DNA of 64,000 nt, from positions 62,001 through 126,000 of the forward strand of contig NZ_NVQF01000003.1 of assembly GCF_002592005.1 (NCBI RefSeq), given 5' to 3'. The translations under genes and the position numbers were made by a program. Positions 48,297 through 56,873 of this stretch are shown here, in pieces. Each line of letters begins with the position of its first letter. Position 1 is the first letter of the stretch. The notes beneath the pieces were generated by a model. That model did no database searches. It had not been told where the DNA came from and saw only the letters and a list, made by a program, of their open reading frames with translations. The stretch comes from Mycolicibacterium palauense. GTDB lineage: Bacteria > Actinomycetota > Actinomycetes > Mycobacteriales > Mycobacteriaceae.

Positions 48297-48317
48297 GACA
48301 CGAATATGCATCGTGTC
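48297..48317. promoter_or_regulatory. Interrupted palindrome upstream of the FAD dehydrogenase
   Basis: GACACGA-ATATGCA-TCGTGTC: perfect 7-bp arms with a 7-bp spacer, 60 bp before the minus-strand start at 48237. It is operator-like; the cognate regulator is unknown. Confidence 0.4.
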
Positions 48318-48450
48318 GCAGGATAGCCCAGGGGCCTACGGATCCGAAGCGCCGCTGTTCGACAGGGCTGAACGAGGACCGGGCGCCGCGGTGAACACGT
48401 TCTAGATCCGCGTCCGTCGGCGGCCGGACGCCGTCGCGCAGGTCAGCATC

Positions 48451-49128
48451 TCAGCGGTCCAGCACGTCCAGCACCGTCCGCACCTGGAGATCGAACAGGG
48501 CGCCGGGGTCGGTGAGGGTGTCTTCGCCGTACTGGCCGAAGACCTCCAGGCTTATCGCGCCGATCAGCGTCGCCCACAGCGTGAAGCATCGACCCAGCGT
48601 CACGTCGGTGCCCGCGAAGCCGAATTCCTCGCGTAGGGCTGCGAAGTCGTCCCGCAGCGGGGCCGGCGGCGGGTCGCCGTCCCCGGCGACCTCTCCCGAG
48701 GCGATCCCCCGCGACACCGCGGTCAGCAGGGCGCCGATCACCCGGGTGCCGGGGCCCACGGTGCGCTCGGCCGGGGCGTGGTAGCCCGGCACCGGGCTGC
48801 CGTAGAGCAGTGCCCAGCCCGCCGGATGGGCCAGCGCCCAGCCGCGGGCGGCGCGGGCCATCGCCGAGATGTCGGCGCGCCAGTCGCCGTCGGCGCCCCG
48901 GGCCGCCTCGACGGCGTCGGCCAGCTCGGTGTATCCGTCGATCACCAGCAGGGTCAGCAACTCGTCGCGGTTGGCCACGTAGCGGTACACCGCCGAGGAG
49001 ACCATGCCCAGGTCGCGGGCGATCGCCCGCAGCGACAGCCCGGCCGCGCCGTGCGTGGCGAGTTGGCGGCGGCCCAGCTCGACGATCCGGTTCTCGACCT
49101 GCATGCGCGCGTCGCGGCGTTTGCCCAT
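48451..49128 (-). CDS. TetR-family repressor (Rv1816 type)
   Basis: A 225-residue TetR regulator. The N-terminal helix-turn-helix is GLSLRAIARDLGMVSSAVYR, with YVANRDELLTLLVIDGY following, at residues 30-75. The C-terminal domain, with WALAHPAGWALLYGSPVPGY and the conserved LWATLIGAISLEVFGQYG, is typical of TetR_C_13-like proteins. The ATG at 49128 is chosen because the protein then begins MGKRRDARMQVENR; sequence further upstream spans the operator region. It is divergent from an F420-type reductase gene, with two matching operator-like palindromes between them, so it probably represses both. Confidence 0.9.
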   Translation of the reverse strand: MGKRRDARMQVENRIVELGRRQLATHGAAGLSLRAIARDLGMVSSAVYRYVANRDELLTLLVIDGYTELADAVEAARGADGDWRADISAMARAARGWALAHPAGWALLYGSPVPGYHAPAERTVGPGTRVIGALLTAVSRGIASGEVAGDGDPPPAPLRDDFAALREEFGFAGTDVTLGRCFTLWATLIGAISLEVFGQYGEDTLTDPGALFDLQVRTVLDVLDR

Positions 49129-49148
49129 GGCCCCAGTCTCACACAGAA

Positions 49149-49165
49149 AGAGAGCAGTGCTCTTG
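49149..49165. promoter_or_regulatory. TetR operator-like site 1
   Basis: AGAGAGCAGTGCTCTTG is an imperfect copy (6 of 8 arm positions) of the palindrome at 49198-49214. It starts 20 bp upstream of the TetR ATG. Confidence 0.55.
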
Positions 49166-49197
49166 ATTTCTCCCGGCCCGCGTGGCACTCTCAAATT

Positions 49198-49214
49198 AGA
49201 GAGCACTGCTCTCT
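49198..49214. promoter_or_regulatory. TetR operator-like site 2
   Basis: AGAGAGCACTGCTCTCT is a 17-bp palindrome with perfect 8-bp arms, ending 28 bp before the reductase ATG at 49243. Its centre is 49 bp from site 1. Confidence 0.65.
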
Positions 49215-49242
49215 GATTTGGGTCCAACGAGTAGGGGATGCG

Positions 49243-49695
49243 ATGAGGGACATGAGGGAAGAGCGCTACGACGAACCGGGCGCCGCCGCGCGCCTGGGCA
49301 CCGCGCTGATCCGCCGGCTGGCCGAGGTCGGGGTCAGCATCGCCGGCACCCGGGCCCTGCGGGTGCGGGGCCGGCACACCGGCCGGGTGCGTTCGGTGGT
49401 GGTCAACGTGCTGACCGTCGGTGGAGTCGACTATCTGGTGTCGCCGCGGGGGCAGACCCAGTGGGCCCGCAACGTCGGCGCGGCCGGGGAGGTCGAGCTG
49501 GGGCCCCGCTGGGCACGGCGGCGCCGCCGGGTGGCCGCGGTCGCCGACGAGGACAAGACCCCGCTGCTACGCCACTATCTGGACCGGTGGCACTGGGAGG
49601 TGAAGGGTCACTTCGGCGGGCTGACGCTGGATTCCGGGGACGAGCAGATTCGGCGGGTGGCTCCGTCGATCCCGGTCTTCGTCCTGGCCCCCTGA
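49243..49695 (+). CDS. Nitroreductase/deazaflavin-dependent (DDN-like) oxidoreductase
   Basis: A 150-residue split-barrel protein of the DUF385/Ddn family, many of which use coenzyme F420H2. Family marks are TRALRVRGRHTGRVRSVVVN near residue 38, GGVDYLVSPRGQTQWARNVG near residue 61 and the C-terminal IPVFVLAP. The ATG at 49243 has AGGGGATG before it; another in-frame ATG lies at 49252. Divergent from the TetR gene and flanked by a perfect 17-bp operator-like palindrome, it is probably the repressor's main target. Substrate unknown. Confidence 0.85.
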   Translation: MRDMREERYDEPGAAARLGTALIRRLAEVGVSIAGTRALRVRGRHTGRVRSVVVNVLTVGGVDYLVSPRGQTQWARNVGAAGEVELGPRWARRRRRVAAVADEDKTPLLRHYLDRWHWEVKGHFGGLTLDSGDEQIRRVAPSIPVFVLAP

Positions 49696-49709
49696 GCGCC
49701 GGGCCGGGT

Positions 49710-50435
49710 TCAGTGCGTCTGCAGGAACTGCGACCACACCACGTTCTTCGCGGTGGGATTGGGGCTGACGTTGATGTCCTCCCGGATCTGGTCGCCGGCG
49801 GCCTGCCAGGAGACCGCCGCCGGGTAGGTGCCCCAGGTGCTGTTGAACAGTCCGATGATCACCGCGCTGGTCCCGTCGATCACGTACACCGGCCCACCGG
49901 AGTCGCCCTTCTGGCTGACGACGCCGTTGGCCATGGTGAACCACCCGTTGTTGACCCGGTCCACGGTGCCGCAGCTCTCCTTGGTGATGATGCCGAAGTG
50001 GCACACCGGTTCACCGGCGGCGGCGATGCGCCCGGGGCGGGACTCCAGCGGCAGACCGCTGGGCAGCACGTTGTTCACCGCGACGTCGTCGGTCAGCAGG
50101 ATCGCCTCGTAGTCGGCGATCACCTGATCGGTGGTGACCGTCGTACCGTTGGGGGTGTTGTTGCGGAACACCGACACCGTCCCGATCGGACGGCCCGCGG
50201 CATCGGTGACCGGCCCGTCCGCCCGGCAGTGCCCGGCGGTGAACGCCACCCGCAGCGCGGGGTCGACGTAGCCCAGTGTGCAGATGTTGGCGCCCTGTCG
50301 GATCTCCATGCCGGGATGAACCAGCACGCCCGGGTCCGCGCCGGCCGAGGCCACCGGGTTCACCGAGCCCAGTGCGACGCCGATGACGGCGGCGACCAGC
50401 GCGACGAACAGCGATCGGACGCTCAAACGGCGCAT
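49710..50435 (-). CDS. Secreted trypsin-like serine protease (Rv1815 type)
   Basis: A 241-residue chymotrypsin-fold protein. The signal peptide is [20 protein letters not shown], cleaved near ASAGADP. The catalytic histidine is in FTAGHCRAD, the serine in [13 protein letters not shown], and the aspartate is probably in [11 protein letters not shown]. Cysteines in NICTLGY and TAGHC, and in EPVCHFG and ESCGTVD, could form two disulfides. The ATG at 50435 places the signal peptide at the N-terminus; upstream in-frame starts (50495, 50525) would add a long hydrophilic leader. Convergent with the reductase gene. The target is unknown. Confidence 0.85.
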   Translation of the reverse strand: MRRLSVRSLFVALVAAVIGVALGSVNPVASAGADPGVLVHPGMEIRQGANICTLGYVDPALRVAFTAGHCRADGPVTDAAGRPIGTVSVFRNNTPNGTTVTTDQVIADYEAILLTDDVAVNNVLPSGLPLESRPGRIAAAGEPVCHFGIITKESCGTVDRVNNGWFTMANGVVSQKGDSGGPVYVIDGTSAVIIGLFNSTWGTYPAAVSWQAAGDQIREDINVSPNPTAKNVVWSQFLQTH

Positions 50436-50653
50436 GGGCGGCTCCGCTCGGTCAGTGGCCGTCTCGATCTCGGCCGGATCACGTTTCACTGACATATCGG
50501 CGTGGCAGATCACGATTGTTACCAATTTCCGTTATATGCGGGTGACAAACCGGTGACTTCGCACACACGAGGCGCGCACACGAGCGGCAGGGCGGGGCGC
50601 CGAACGGCCCCTCGCGACGCAAAACCGCTCGACGGCACCGGGAGGATGGATCC

Positions 50654-51841
50654 GTGACCGCACAACGGATCGAGGGGGCCAAGCTCGTCAACTTCGCGTC
50701 GGTGATCGACGACGCGACCGTCGCGCAGGCCAGGCAGACGGCGTCGATGCCGTTCGTCCACCCCCACGTGGCGCTGATGCCCGATGCCCACCTCGGCAAG
50801 GGTTCGGCGGTGGGCACCGTGATCCCCACCGTGGACGCGGTGATTCCGGCCGCCGTCGGCGTGGACATCGGCTGCGGGATGGTCGCCGCACGGACACGGT
50901 TCACCGAGGACGACCTGACCGGCCGCGACCTGCCGGCGCTGCGCGCGGCGATCGAGGGCGCGATCCCGCTCTCGCCGGGCCACTACAACAGCGACACCCG
51001 CCGGTTCGGTTTCACCGCCGACCGGATCGCCATCCTCGACGATCTGGCCCGCGCCGAGAAGGTCGACCTCTCGCACTCCCCCACCTGGCCACGGCAACTC
51101 GGCTCACTCGGGGGCGGGAACCACTTCATCGAGCTGTGTGTGGACGACCGCGCCGGGGTGTGGCTGTTCCTGCATTCGGGTTCGCGCGGCGTCGGGAACA
51201 AGATCGCCCAGAAGCACATCCGGATCGCCCGGCAGCTGATGCGGCAACGCCGGGTCGCCCTGCCCAACCCGGACCTGGCCTATCTGCCCGGTGACACCCC
51301 GGAGTTCGCCGACTACATCAGGGAGCTGAACTGGGCGCAGAGGTTCGCCTACGAGAACCGGGCCGAGATGATGGACCGGTTCCGGCAGGTCTTCGCCGAC
51401 TGGATGGGGGTGCAGGCCCAACGCGTCGAGACCGAGCGGGTCAACTCCCACCACAACTACACCCGCCTGGAGGAGCACGCGGGCAGGCAGGTGTGGCTGA
51501 CCCGCAAGGGGGCGGTCGACGCCGGCATCGGGGTGCGCTCGGTCATTCCCGGCTCGATGGGCACACGGTCGTATGTGGTGCGCGGCAAGGGCAACGCGGC
51601 CGCGCTGTGCTCGGCGCCGCACGGCGCCGGACGCCGGTTCTCCCGCAGCGAGGCCCGCAGGCGGTTCACCGCCGAGGACCTGGCGGCCCGCATGGCCGGC
51701 ATCGAGTACCGCCACGGCGAGGCGTGGGTGGACGAGATCCCCGACGCCTACAAGGACATCGACCAGGTGATGGCCGATGCCGCGGAGCTGGTGGACATCG
51801 AATACGCGCTGCGCCAGATCCTCAACGTCAAGGGCACCTGA
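50654..51841 (+). CDS. rtcB: RtcB-family RNA ligase
   Basis: A 395-residue RtcB-family protein, which joins 2',3'-cyclic phosphate or 3'-phosphate RNA ends to 5'-OH ends using GTP and Mn2+. Metal ligands are seen in VDIGCGMVAART (Cys), LGGGNHFIELC and FLHSGSRGVGNKIA (His), and NSHHNYTRLEEH. The guanylate-accepting histidine is in ALCSAPHGAGRRFSRSEARR. It is somewhat shorter than classical RtcB. GTG at 50654 follows GGGAGGAT. No rtcA, rtcR or archease gene is nearby. It stands between Rv1815-like and DAO-family genes; the RNA substrate is unknown. Confidence 0.88.
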   Translation: MTAQRIEGAKLVNFASVIDDATVAQARQTASMPFVHPHVALMPDAHLGKGSAVGTVIPTVDAVIPAAVGVDIGCGMVAARTRFTEDDLTGRDLPALRAAIEGAIPLSPGHYNSDTRRFGFTADRIAILDDLARAEKVDLSHSPTWPRQLGSLGGGNHFIELCVDDRAGVWLFLHSGSRGVGNKIAQKHIRIARQLMRQRRVALPNPDLAYLPGDTPEFADYIRELNWAQRFAYENRAEMMDRFRQVFADWMGVQAQRVETERVNSHHNYTRLEEHAGRQVWLTRKGAVDAGIGVRSVIPGSMGTRSYVVRGKGNAAALCSAPHGAGRRFSRSEARRRFTAEDLAARMAGIEYRHGEAWVDEIPDAYKDIDQVMADAAELVDIEYALRQILNVKGT

Positions 51842-51886
51842 CACGCCCGGCCCGCGGCCGGTCTGCAAGGCACCGCCCCGCACCGT

Positions 51887-53302
51887 CTAGGAGTCGAAGC
51901 CCAGGCCCAGCCGGTCCAGGCTCCGCAGCAGCACGTTGCGCTGCCCGGCGTCGTGGTCGGCGCGGTCCAGCGACCACCGGGTCGCCTGGATGCCGGCGCT
52001 GGCCAGCGGTTCGGGTGGGAACGGCAGCGGCTTGTTGCGCACCATCTCCAGGCGGGTGCGCGGTGTGGACGAGCCGTCCAGCAGATCCAGGCAGACATCG
52101 GCGGCGAAGCGGGCGGCGCCGACACCGAGCCCGGTGAAGCCGTTCACGTAGGCCACCCGGCCGCGGTGCGCCAGACCCCAGTGCGCGCAGAACCGGGTGT
52201 TGGTGTCGATCGCGCCGGCCCAGCGGTGACTGAACCGCACGTCGGACAGCTGCGGGAAGGTCAGGAAGAAATGCGCGGCCAGTTTCCGGTAGGTCTCGGG
52301 ACGGTTCTCGTAGCGTTCGTCGACGCGGCGCCCGTAGTGGTAGATCGCGTCATAGCCACCCCACACGATCCGGTTGTCGGCCGACAGCCGGTAGTAGTGG
52401 AACTGGTTGGCCGTGTCGCCCACACCCTGGCGCCCCTGCCAGCCGATCCGTGCGAGCTGCTCGTCGGTGAGCGGTTCGGTGGCCAGCACGTAGTCGTAGA
52501 CCGGAACCGTGTAGAGCCGGTTGCGTTTGACCAGGCTGGGAAAGACGTTGGTGGCCAGCACCATCCGGTCGGCGCTGATGGTTCCGCCGGGCGTGGTGAC
52601 CCGCACCCCGGCGGGGCCGGATTCCAGCGCGCCGGCCGGGGTGTGCTCGAAGATCTCGACGCCGGCGGCGCGGCAGGCCCGGGACAGTTCGACGGCCAGT
52701 TTCCCGGGATGCACTATGGCGCAGGTCTGTGCGCTGAACAGGCCGGCCAGGTACGTCGGCGAGGCGACCTCGGCGCGCACCGTGGCGGTGTCGAGGAAGC
52801 GGCCCTCGCCGGCCTCGGCGGCATCGTGCAGCCAGGTCACCTGGTGGGGTTCGGTGGCCACCGCCAGCATGCCGGTCCGCTCCCAGTCGACGTCGAGACC
52901 GAGCCGGGCGATGTCGGCCTGCATCCCGTCGAGGTTCTCCAACCCGAGCTGCTCGAGCCGGTGGAGTTCGTCGGGCCAGCGCGCCCTCCCGTTCTCGGTG
53001 CCGTGGGTGAGACTGGCCTCGACGAAGCCGCCGTTGCGGCCCGAGGCGGCCCAGCCCACCCGGTGCGATTCGATCAGCACCACGCGGGCCCCCGGATCAC
53101 GCTCGGCGGCGTGCAGTGCGCTCCACAGACCCGCATAGCCGGCGCCGACGACGAGCACGTCGGTGTGCAGATCCGACGACAGATGCGGATAGGCGGGCCG
53201 GTCGGCGCCCAGGACGTCCAGCCACATCGAACCGAATGTGCTGCCGGCCAGCGACCGGTCGATCAGGCCCGGATCCACCGGACGGTCAAACACTGTCTTC
53301 AC
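51887..53302 (-). CDS. DAO-family FAD oxidoreductase
   Basis: A 471-residue glycine/D-amino-acid-oxidase-family flavoenzyme resembling gamma-glutamylputrescine oxidase. The FAD fold is DVLVVGAGYAGLWSALHAAE near residue 46, then VLIESHRVGWAASGRNGGFV, the ASGRNGG loop being typical. Other parts are AIVHPGKLAVELSRACRAAG, MVLATNVFPSLVKRN and, near the C-terminus, HRGRVAYVNGFTGLGVGAAR. GTG at 53302 gives MKTVFDRPVDPG. The first codons overlap the end of the antiporter gene by 17 bp, suggesting transcription from the khtT-khtU promoter. Substrate not known. Confidence 0.85.
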   Translation of the reverse strand: MKTVFDRPVDPGLIDRSLAGSTFGSMWLDVLGADRPAYPHLSSDLHTDVLVVGAGYAGLWSALHAAERDPGARVVLIESHRVGWAASGRNGGFVEASLTHGTENGRARWPDELHRLEQLGLENLDGMQADIARLGLDVDWERTGMLAVATEPHQVTWLHDAAEAGEGRFLDTATVRAEVASPTYLAGLFSAQTCAIVHPGKLAVELSRACRAAGVEIFEHTPAGALESGPAGVRVTTPGGTISADRMVLATNVFPSLVKRNRLYTVPVYDYVLATEPLTDEQLARIGWQGRQGVGDTANQFHYYRLSADNRIVWGGYDAIYHYGRRVDERYENRPETYRKLAAHFFLTFPQLSDVRFSHRWAGAIDTNTRFCAHWGLAHRGRVAYVNGFTGLGVGAARFAADVCLDLLDGSSTPRTRLEMVRNKPLPFPPEPLASAGIQATRWSLDRADHDAGQRNVLLRSLDRLGLGFDS

Positions 53303-54485
53303 GACTAGGCAGCGTACGGGCGCGCCGGGAGACCCGCGCCGGTATCCGGCGCGGGGCGGTCCGCCCGCTGAGCAGGGTCGCCACCGGGCCCAGGAACGCC
53401 AGCACGAACACATAGGGCATCGCGATGGATTCGATCACCGGGATCGATTCCCCGACCAGGGCGATGATCACCAGGGAGAACTCGCCGCGCACGATCAGCG
53501 CGGTGCCCGCGCGCCACTGCCCGCGCCGCGCCACGCCCTCCCTGCTGGCCGCGTACATGCCGGAGACCACCTTGGTGGCGGCGGTGACCACGGCCAGTGC
53601 CACCGCCACCGGCAGCATCGGGATCATCGAGGCCGGATCCACCATCAGCCCGATCGACACGAAGAAGATCGCCGCGAACAGGTCCCGCAGCGGGCTCAGC
53701 AGGTCGCGGGCCCGTTCGGCGGTCTCGCCGGTGAGCGTCAGGCCCACCAGGAAGGCGCCGACGGCGGCGGACACGTGGACGTATTCGGCCAGACCGGCGA
53801 CGATCAGCGCGATCCCGAGTACCCGCAGCAACAACAGTTCGGCGTCGGGGTGGTTCAGCAGGCCGGCCACCCGGTCGCCCCAGCGGTAGGCGGCCAGAAA
53901 CGCCAGACCCAGCGCCGCCACCGCGATCGCGATGCCGATCGCGGCGTTCCACCACCCGCCGCCGGCGGCCAGCACCGCCAGCAGCGGCAGGTAGACGGCC
54001 ATCGCGAAATCCTCGAGCACCAGTACCGACAGCACCGCCGGGGTTTCGCGGTTACCCAGCCGCCGCAGGTCGGTCAGCAGGCGCGACACCACCCCGGAGG
54101 ACGAGATGTAGGTGATACCAGCCATGGCCAGCATGCCCACGAAATCGAGGCCCAGCAGCCATCCGACCACCGCGCCGGGGGTGGCGTTGAGAACCAGGTC
54201 CACCCACGCCGACGGGAGATGTTTTCGCATGCTGGCGGCGAACTCGCTGGTGGTGAACTCCAGGCCCAGCGTCAACAGCAGCAGGACGACACCCACGGTG
54301 GCCCCGGACTGGATGAACTCCCGCGACGCGGGTTCCAGGGGTATTCCACCGTCGCCCAACGCCAGACCGGCCAGCAGGTACAGCGGGATCGGTGAGAGCG
54401 ACACCCGACGCGCCAGTGAACCCAGAACGGTCAGAACGACCAGCAGCAGGCCGATTTGGAGCAGCAGGGCGACCGAATCATGCAC
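53286..54485 (-). CDS. CPA2-family K+/H+ antiporter, KhtU-like
   Basis: A 399-residue cation:proton antiporter with about 12 hydrophobic segments. Recognisable stretches are LLVVLTVLGSLARRVSLSPI at the N-terminus, GLALGDGGIPL, LLLLTLGLEFTTSEFAASM, ISSSGVVSRLL and the CPA2 core VSAAVGAFLVGLTLTGETAE. It lacks a cytosolic RCK domain; a separate TrkA-C protein is encoded 7 bp upstream, the KhtT-KhtU arrangement. It would expel K+ (or Na+) in exchange for H+ at alkaline or toxic-electrophile stress. The stop overlaps the DAO gene start. Confidence 0.88.
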   Translation of the reverse strand: MHDSVALLLQIGLLLVVLTVLGSLARRVSLSPIPLYLLAGLALGDGGIPLEPASREFIQSGATVGVVLLLLTLGLEFTTSEFAASMRKHLPSAWVDLVLNATPGAVVGWLLGLDFVGMLAMAGITYISSSGVVSRLLTDLRRLGNRETPAVLSVLVLEDFAMAVYLPLLAVLAAGGGWWNAAIGIAIAVAALGLAFLAAYRWGDRVAGLLNHPDAELLLLRVLGIALIVAGLAEYVHVSAAVGAFLVGLTLTGETAERARDLLSPLRDLFAAIFFVSIGLMVDPASMIPMLPVAVALAVVTAATKVVSGMYAASREGVARRGQWRAGTALIVRGEFSLVIIALVGESIPVIESIAMPYVFVLAFLGPVATLLSGRTAPRRIPARVSRRARTLPSREDSV

Positions 54486-54492
54486 CTGCGCA

Positions 54493-54975
54493 TCAACCCT
54501 TGTCGAAAATGTGCTCGACCTGGGTGATGCCCTCGGCCGTCCCGATCACCACCAGGACGTCCCCGGGCGCCAGCATGTCCGACGGGCCCGGCGACGGCAG
54601 CACCTCCTCGTCGCGGACGATCGCCACGATCGAGGCGCCGGTGCGGGTGCGCACCCGGGCGTCGCCGAGCGGATGCGAGGCGTAGGGGCTGCCGGGTTCG
54701 ATCGAGACCTGCCCGGCGTCGAGCCCGGGGACCTCGTGGGTCAGGTCGGCGAAGCGCTCGGCGATGCGGGGCGCCCCGAGGATCTGCGCCAGCGCCTCGG
54801 CCTCTTCGACGCTGAGGTGGAACAGTGGTTGGGCCACGTCGGGATCCTCGGCGGCGTAGAGCACCACCTCGAAGTCCCCGGTGCGTTTGGCGATCACGCC
54901 GATGCGGTCGCCCGCGGAGTTGTCGAACTCGTAGCGCAGGCCCACGCCGGGCAGCAGCACCTCGTTGACGTCCAT
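54493..54975 (-). CDS. TrkA-C domain regulatory subunit, KhtT-like
   Basis: A 160-residue cytosolic protein. The N-terminal half (MDVNEVLLPGVGLRYEF, GDRIGVIAKRTGDFEVVLYA) matches KhtT-type regulators. The C-terminal RCK_C/TrkA-C domain has ARVRTRTGASIVAIVRDEE and MLAPGDVLVVIGTAEGI. In KhtTU systems this subunit gates the antiporter in response to nucleotide, pH or electrophiles. It is the first gene of a three-gene run: this gene, the antiporter, the DAO oxidase. Confidence 0.88.
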   Translation of the reverse strand: MDVNEVLLPGVGLRYEFDNSAGDRIGVIAKRTGDFEVVLYAAEDPDVAQPLFHLSVEEAEALAQILGAPRIAERFADLTHEVPGLDAGQVSIEPGSPYASHPLGDARVRTRTGASIVAIVRDEEVLPSPGPSDMLAPGDVLVVIGTAEGITQVEHIFDKG

Positions 54976-55018
54976 GGGTCAATCTTGGCCGACCGGGCCC
55001 GGAAGGCTCAACGCCGGG

Positions 55019-56014
55019 TCAGCCGGCGCCGGCGGTCGCCGCGCCCGCCGCATCCGGTTGCGTGCGGCGGGGAGGGGCCCAGCCGGGCGGCCCGAAGACG
55101 TAGCCGAGCCGGTCGCGCAGCCGGTGGGCGGCGCGCACGTCACGGGCGATCGCCACGTACTCGTGGGTCTGCAGCTTCCAGATGTTGAAGGTGCCCACCG
55201 GTTTGGTCAGCCCGTAGTGCGGCCGGGCCCGCTCCGGCTCGAAGGTGCCGAACAGCCGGTCCCACAGGATCAGGATGCCGCCGTAGTTCTTGTCCAGGTA
55301 GGCGGCGTCCATGCCGTGGTGTACGCGGTGATGGGACGGGGTGTTGAAGACGAACTCGAACGGCGCCCACAGGGTGCCGATCCGCTCGGTGTGGATCCAG
55401 AACTGGTAGATCAGGCTGATCGAGAACGACAGGAACACCATCCACGGCGGAACGCCCAGCAGCGGCAACGGGATCCACATCAGGATCTCGCCGCTGTTGT
55501 TCCACTTCTGGCGCAGTGCGGTGGCGAAGTTGAAGTACTCGCTGGAGTGGTGGGCCTGGTGGGTCGCCCACACCAGCCGCACCCGGTGCGCCATCCGGTG
55601 GTAGAGGTAGAACAGCAGATCGACCCCGACCAGCGCGATCACCCAGGTGTACCAGCGTTGCGGGGACAGCTGCCAGGGCGCCAGGTAGGCGTAGATCGCC
55701 GCGTAGCCGAGCAGGGCCAGGAACTTCCAGGCGCCCATCGTGGCGATCGAGACCAACCCCATCGAGATGCTGGTGAACGCGTCGCGGCGGTGGTAGGCGC
55801 CGGAGGCGGGGCGGTCCCCGGCCGCCCCGGGGGCCGCGGGCCCCTGGGAGCCGGCGAGGACGTGCTCGAGCCGGCGGGCCGCCGACCACTCGATGATCAG
55901 CAACAACAGAAAGAACGGCACCGCGAACAGCACCGGGTCGCGCATCTGCGGCGGCAGCGCGTCGAGCATCTCGCTGACGATCGCGCCGAAACCGGCCATC
56001 ACCTGTTCCACCAC
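55019..56014 (-). CDS. Sterol desaturase / fatty acid hydroxylase family membrane protein (Rv1814-like)
   Basis: A 331-residue di-iron membrane enzyme. Eight histidine-box ligands are visible: HRMAHRVRLVWATHQAHHS gives HxxxH and HxxHH, and NTPSHHRVHHGMD gives HHxxHH. Hydrophobic helices occur near residues 25-43 and 90-150. M. tuberculosis Rv1814 is called erg3 by similarity to yeast C-5 sterol desaturase, but the mycobacterial substrate is not established. Two adjacent GTG codons (56014, 56011) follow GGAGG; either could start. Divergent from the SMR exporter pair. Confidence 0.85.
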   Translation of the reverse strand: MVEQVMAGFGAIVSEMLDALPPQMRDPVLFAVPFFLLLLIIEWSAARRLEHVLAGSQGPAAPGAAGDRPASGAYHRRDAFTSISMGLVSIATMGAWKFLALLGYAAIYAYLAPWQLSPQRWYTWVIALVGVDLLFYLYHRMAHRVRLVWATHQAHHSSEYFNFATALRQKWNNSGEILMWIPLPLLGVPPWMVFLSFSISLIYQFWIHTERIGTLWAPFEFVFNTPSHHRVHHGMDAAYLDKNYGGILILWDRLFGTFEPERARPHYGLTKPVGTFNIWKLQTHEYVAIARDVRAAHRLRDRLGYVFGPPGWAPPRRTQPDAAGAATAGAG

Positions 56015-56187
56015 GTACCTCCGGACAACCTCTCTGCGCTGAGGGCGATCGCTCCCCTGGCGTTATTGTACGCAGTGTCAGTACGGTCCGGCGTCGCCGG
56101 AGCGGGTGGCCCCGGGTCCGGTTATCCTGACGCCCTACCGAAGTGCGGTGCTGGCCTACGTGATGACCCGTGTGTGAGGAGCGTTGG

Positions 56188-56547
56188 TTGTACAGATGGA
56201 TGCTTCTGGCCGGTGCCGTGCTGACCGAGGTGGCCGGGACGCTCTCGTTGCGGGCCTTCCAGGATGACGCGGTCTGGCTGGCCGTCGTGGTCCCCGGGTA
56301 TCTGGCCTCCTTCGTGCTGCTGAGCATGGTGCTGCGCGCCGGGATGGCGGTCGGGGTGGCCTACGGCATCTGGGGTGCCTCCGGCACGGCCCTGACCGCG
56401 GTGCTGGCCGCCCTGATCTTCGACGACCCGTTCACCGTGCCGGTCGTGGTCGGTATCGGGCTCATCGTCGCCGGGGTGCTGCTGGTCGAGTTCGGTTCGC
56501 AGCACGCCCAGCGGGCGCACGCCGCCCCGGAGGTCGCGGCGCCGTGA
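56188..56547 (+). CDS. Paired SMR transporter subunit A
   Basis: A roughly 119-residue four-helix small multidrug resistance protein. The membrane glutamate for proton/drug exchange is in LLAGAVLTEVAGTLSLRAF. GVAYGIWGASGTALTAVLAA and VVVGIGLIVAGVLLVEFG are the third and fourth helices. The TTG at 56188 is preferred since GAGGAG lies 7 bp upstream; a GTG at 56170 would place that site inside the gene. It overlaps its partner gene, an EbrAB-like arrangement in which two subunits with opposite topology form the exporter. Confidence 0.82.
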   Translation: MYRWMLLAGAVLTEVAGTLSLRAFQDDAVWLAVVVPGYLASFVLLSMVLRAGMAVGVAYGIWGASGTALTAVLAALIFDDPFTVPVVVGIGLIVAGVLLVEFGSQHAQRAHAAPEVAAP

Positions 56548-56873
56548 TGTGGCTGTCGTTGGCGGGCGCCATCCTGCTGGAGGTGGTGGCGACGCTGTCG
56601 CTGCGGGCCTCGGAGGGGCTCCGCAGGAAGATCTGGCTGATCCCGGTGCTCGGCGGCTACGTCCTGTCCTTCGTGCTGCTGTCGGTGACGCTGTCCCAGG
56701 GGATGCCGGTGGGGATCGCCTACGGCGTGTGGTCGGCGTGCGGCGTCGCCCTGGTCGCGGTGATCGCCCGCTTCCTGTTCGCCGAACCGCTGACGCTGAT
56801 GATGGGCGCGGGTATCGCGCTGATCATCGCCGGGGTGGTCACGATCGAGATTCTCGGCGCCACCACCCACTAG
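56544..56873 (+). CDS. Paired SMR transporter subunit B
   Basis: A 109-residue partner of subunit A with four helices. The conserved glutamate is in LAGAILLEVVATLSLRASEG. PVGIAYGVWSACGVALVAVI and MMGAGIALIIAGVVTIEILG follow. GTG at 56544 overlaps the upstream stop (GTGATG); ATG at 56547 is equally possible. The two probably form a heterodimer exporting cationic compounds or guanidinium-like solutes. Convergent with the MFS gene, with whose end it overlaps by 35 bp. Confidence 0.85.
   Translation: MMWLSLAGAILLEVVATLSLRASEGLRRKIWLIPVLGGYVLSFVLLSVTLSQGMPVGIAYGVWSACGVALVAVIARFLFAEPLTLMMGAGIALIIAGVVTIEILGATTH

Noticed and set aside
56074..56094. GTAC-ended motif (TGTACGCAGTGTCAGTAC) as a TetR operator
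   Set aside because: Only the terminal GTAC blocks are symmetric; the centre is not, and no regulator gene is adjacent.
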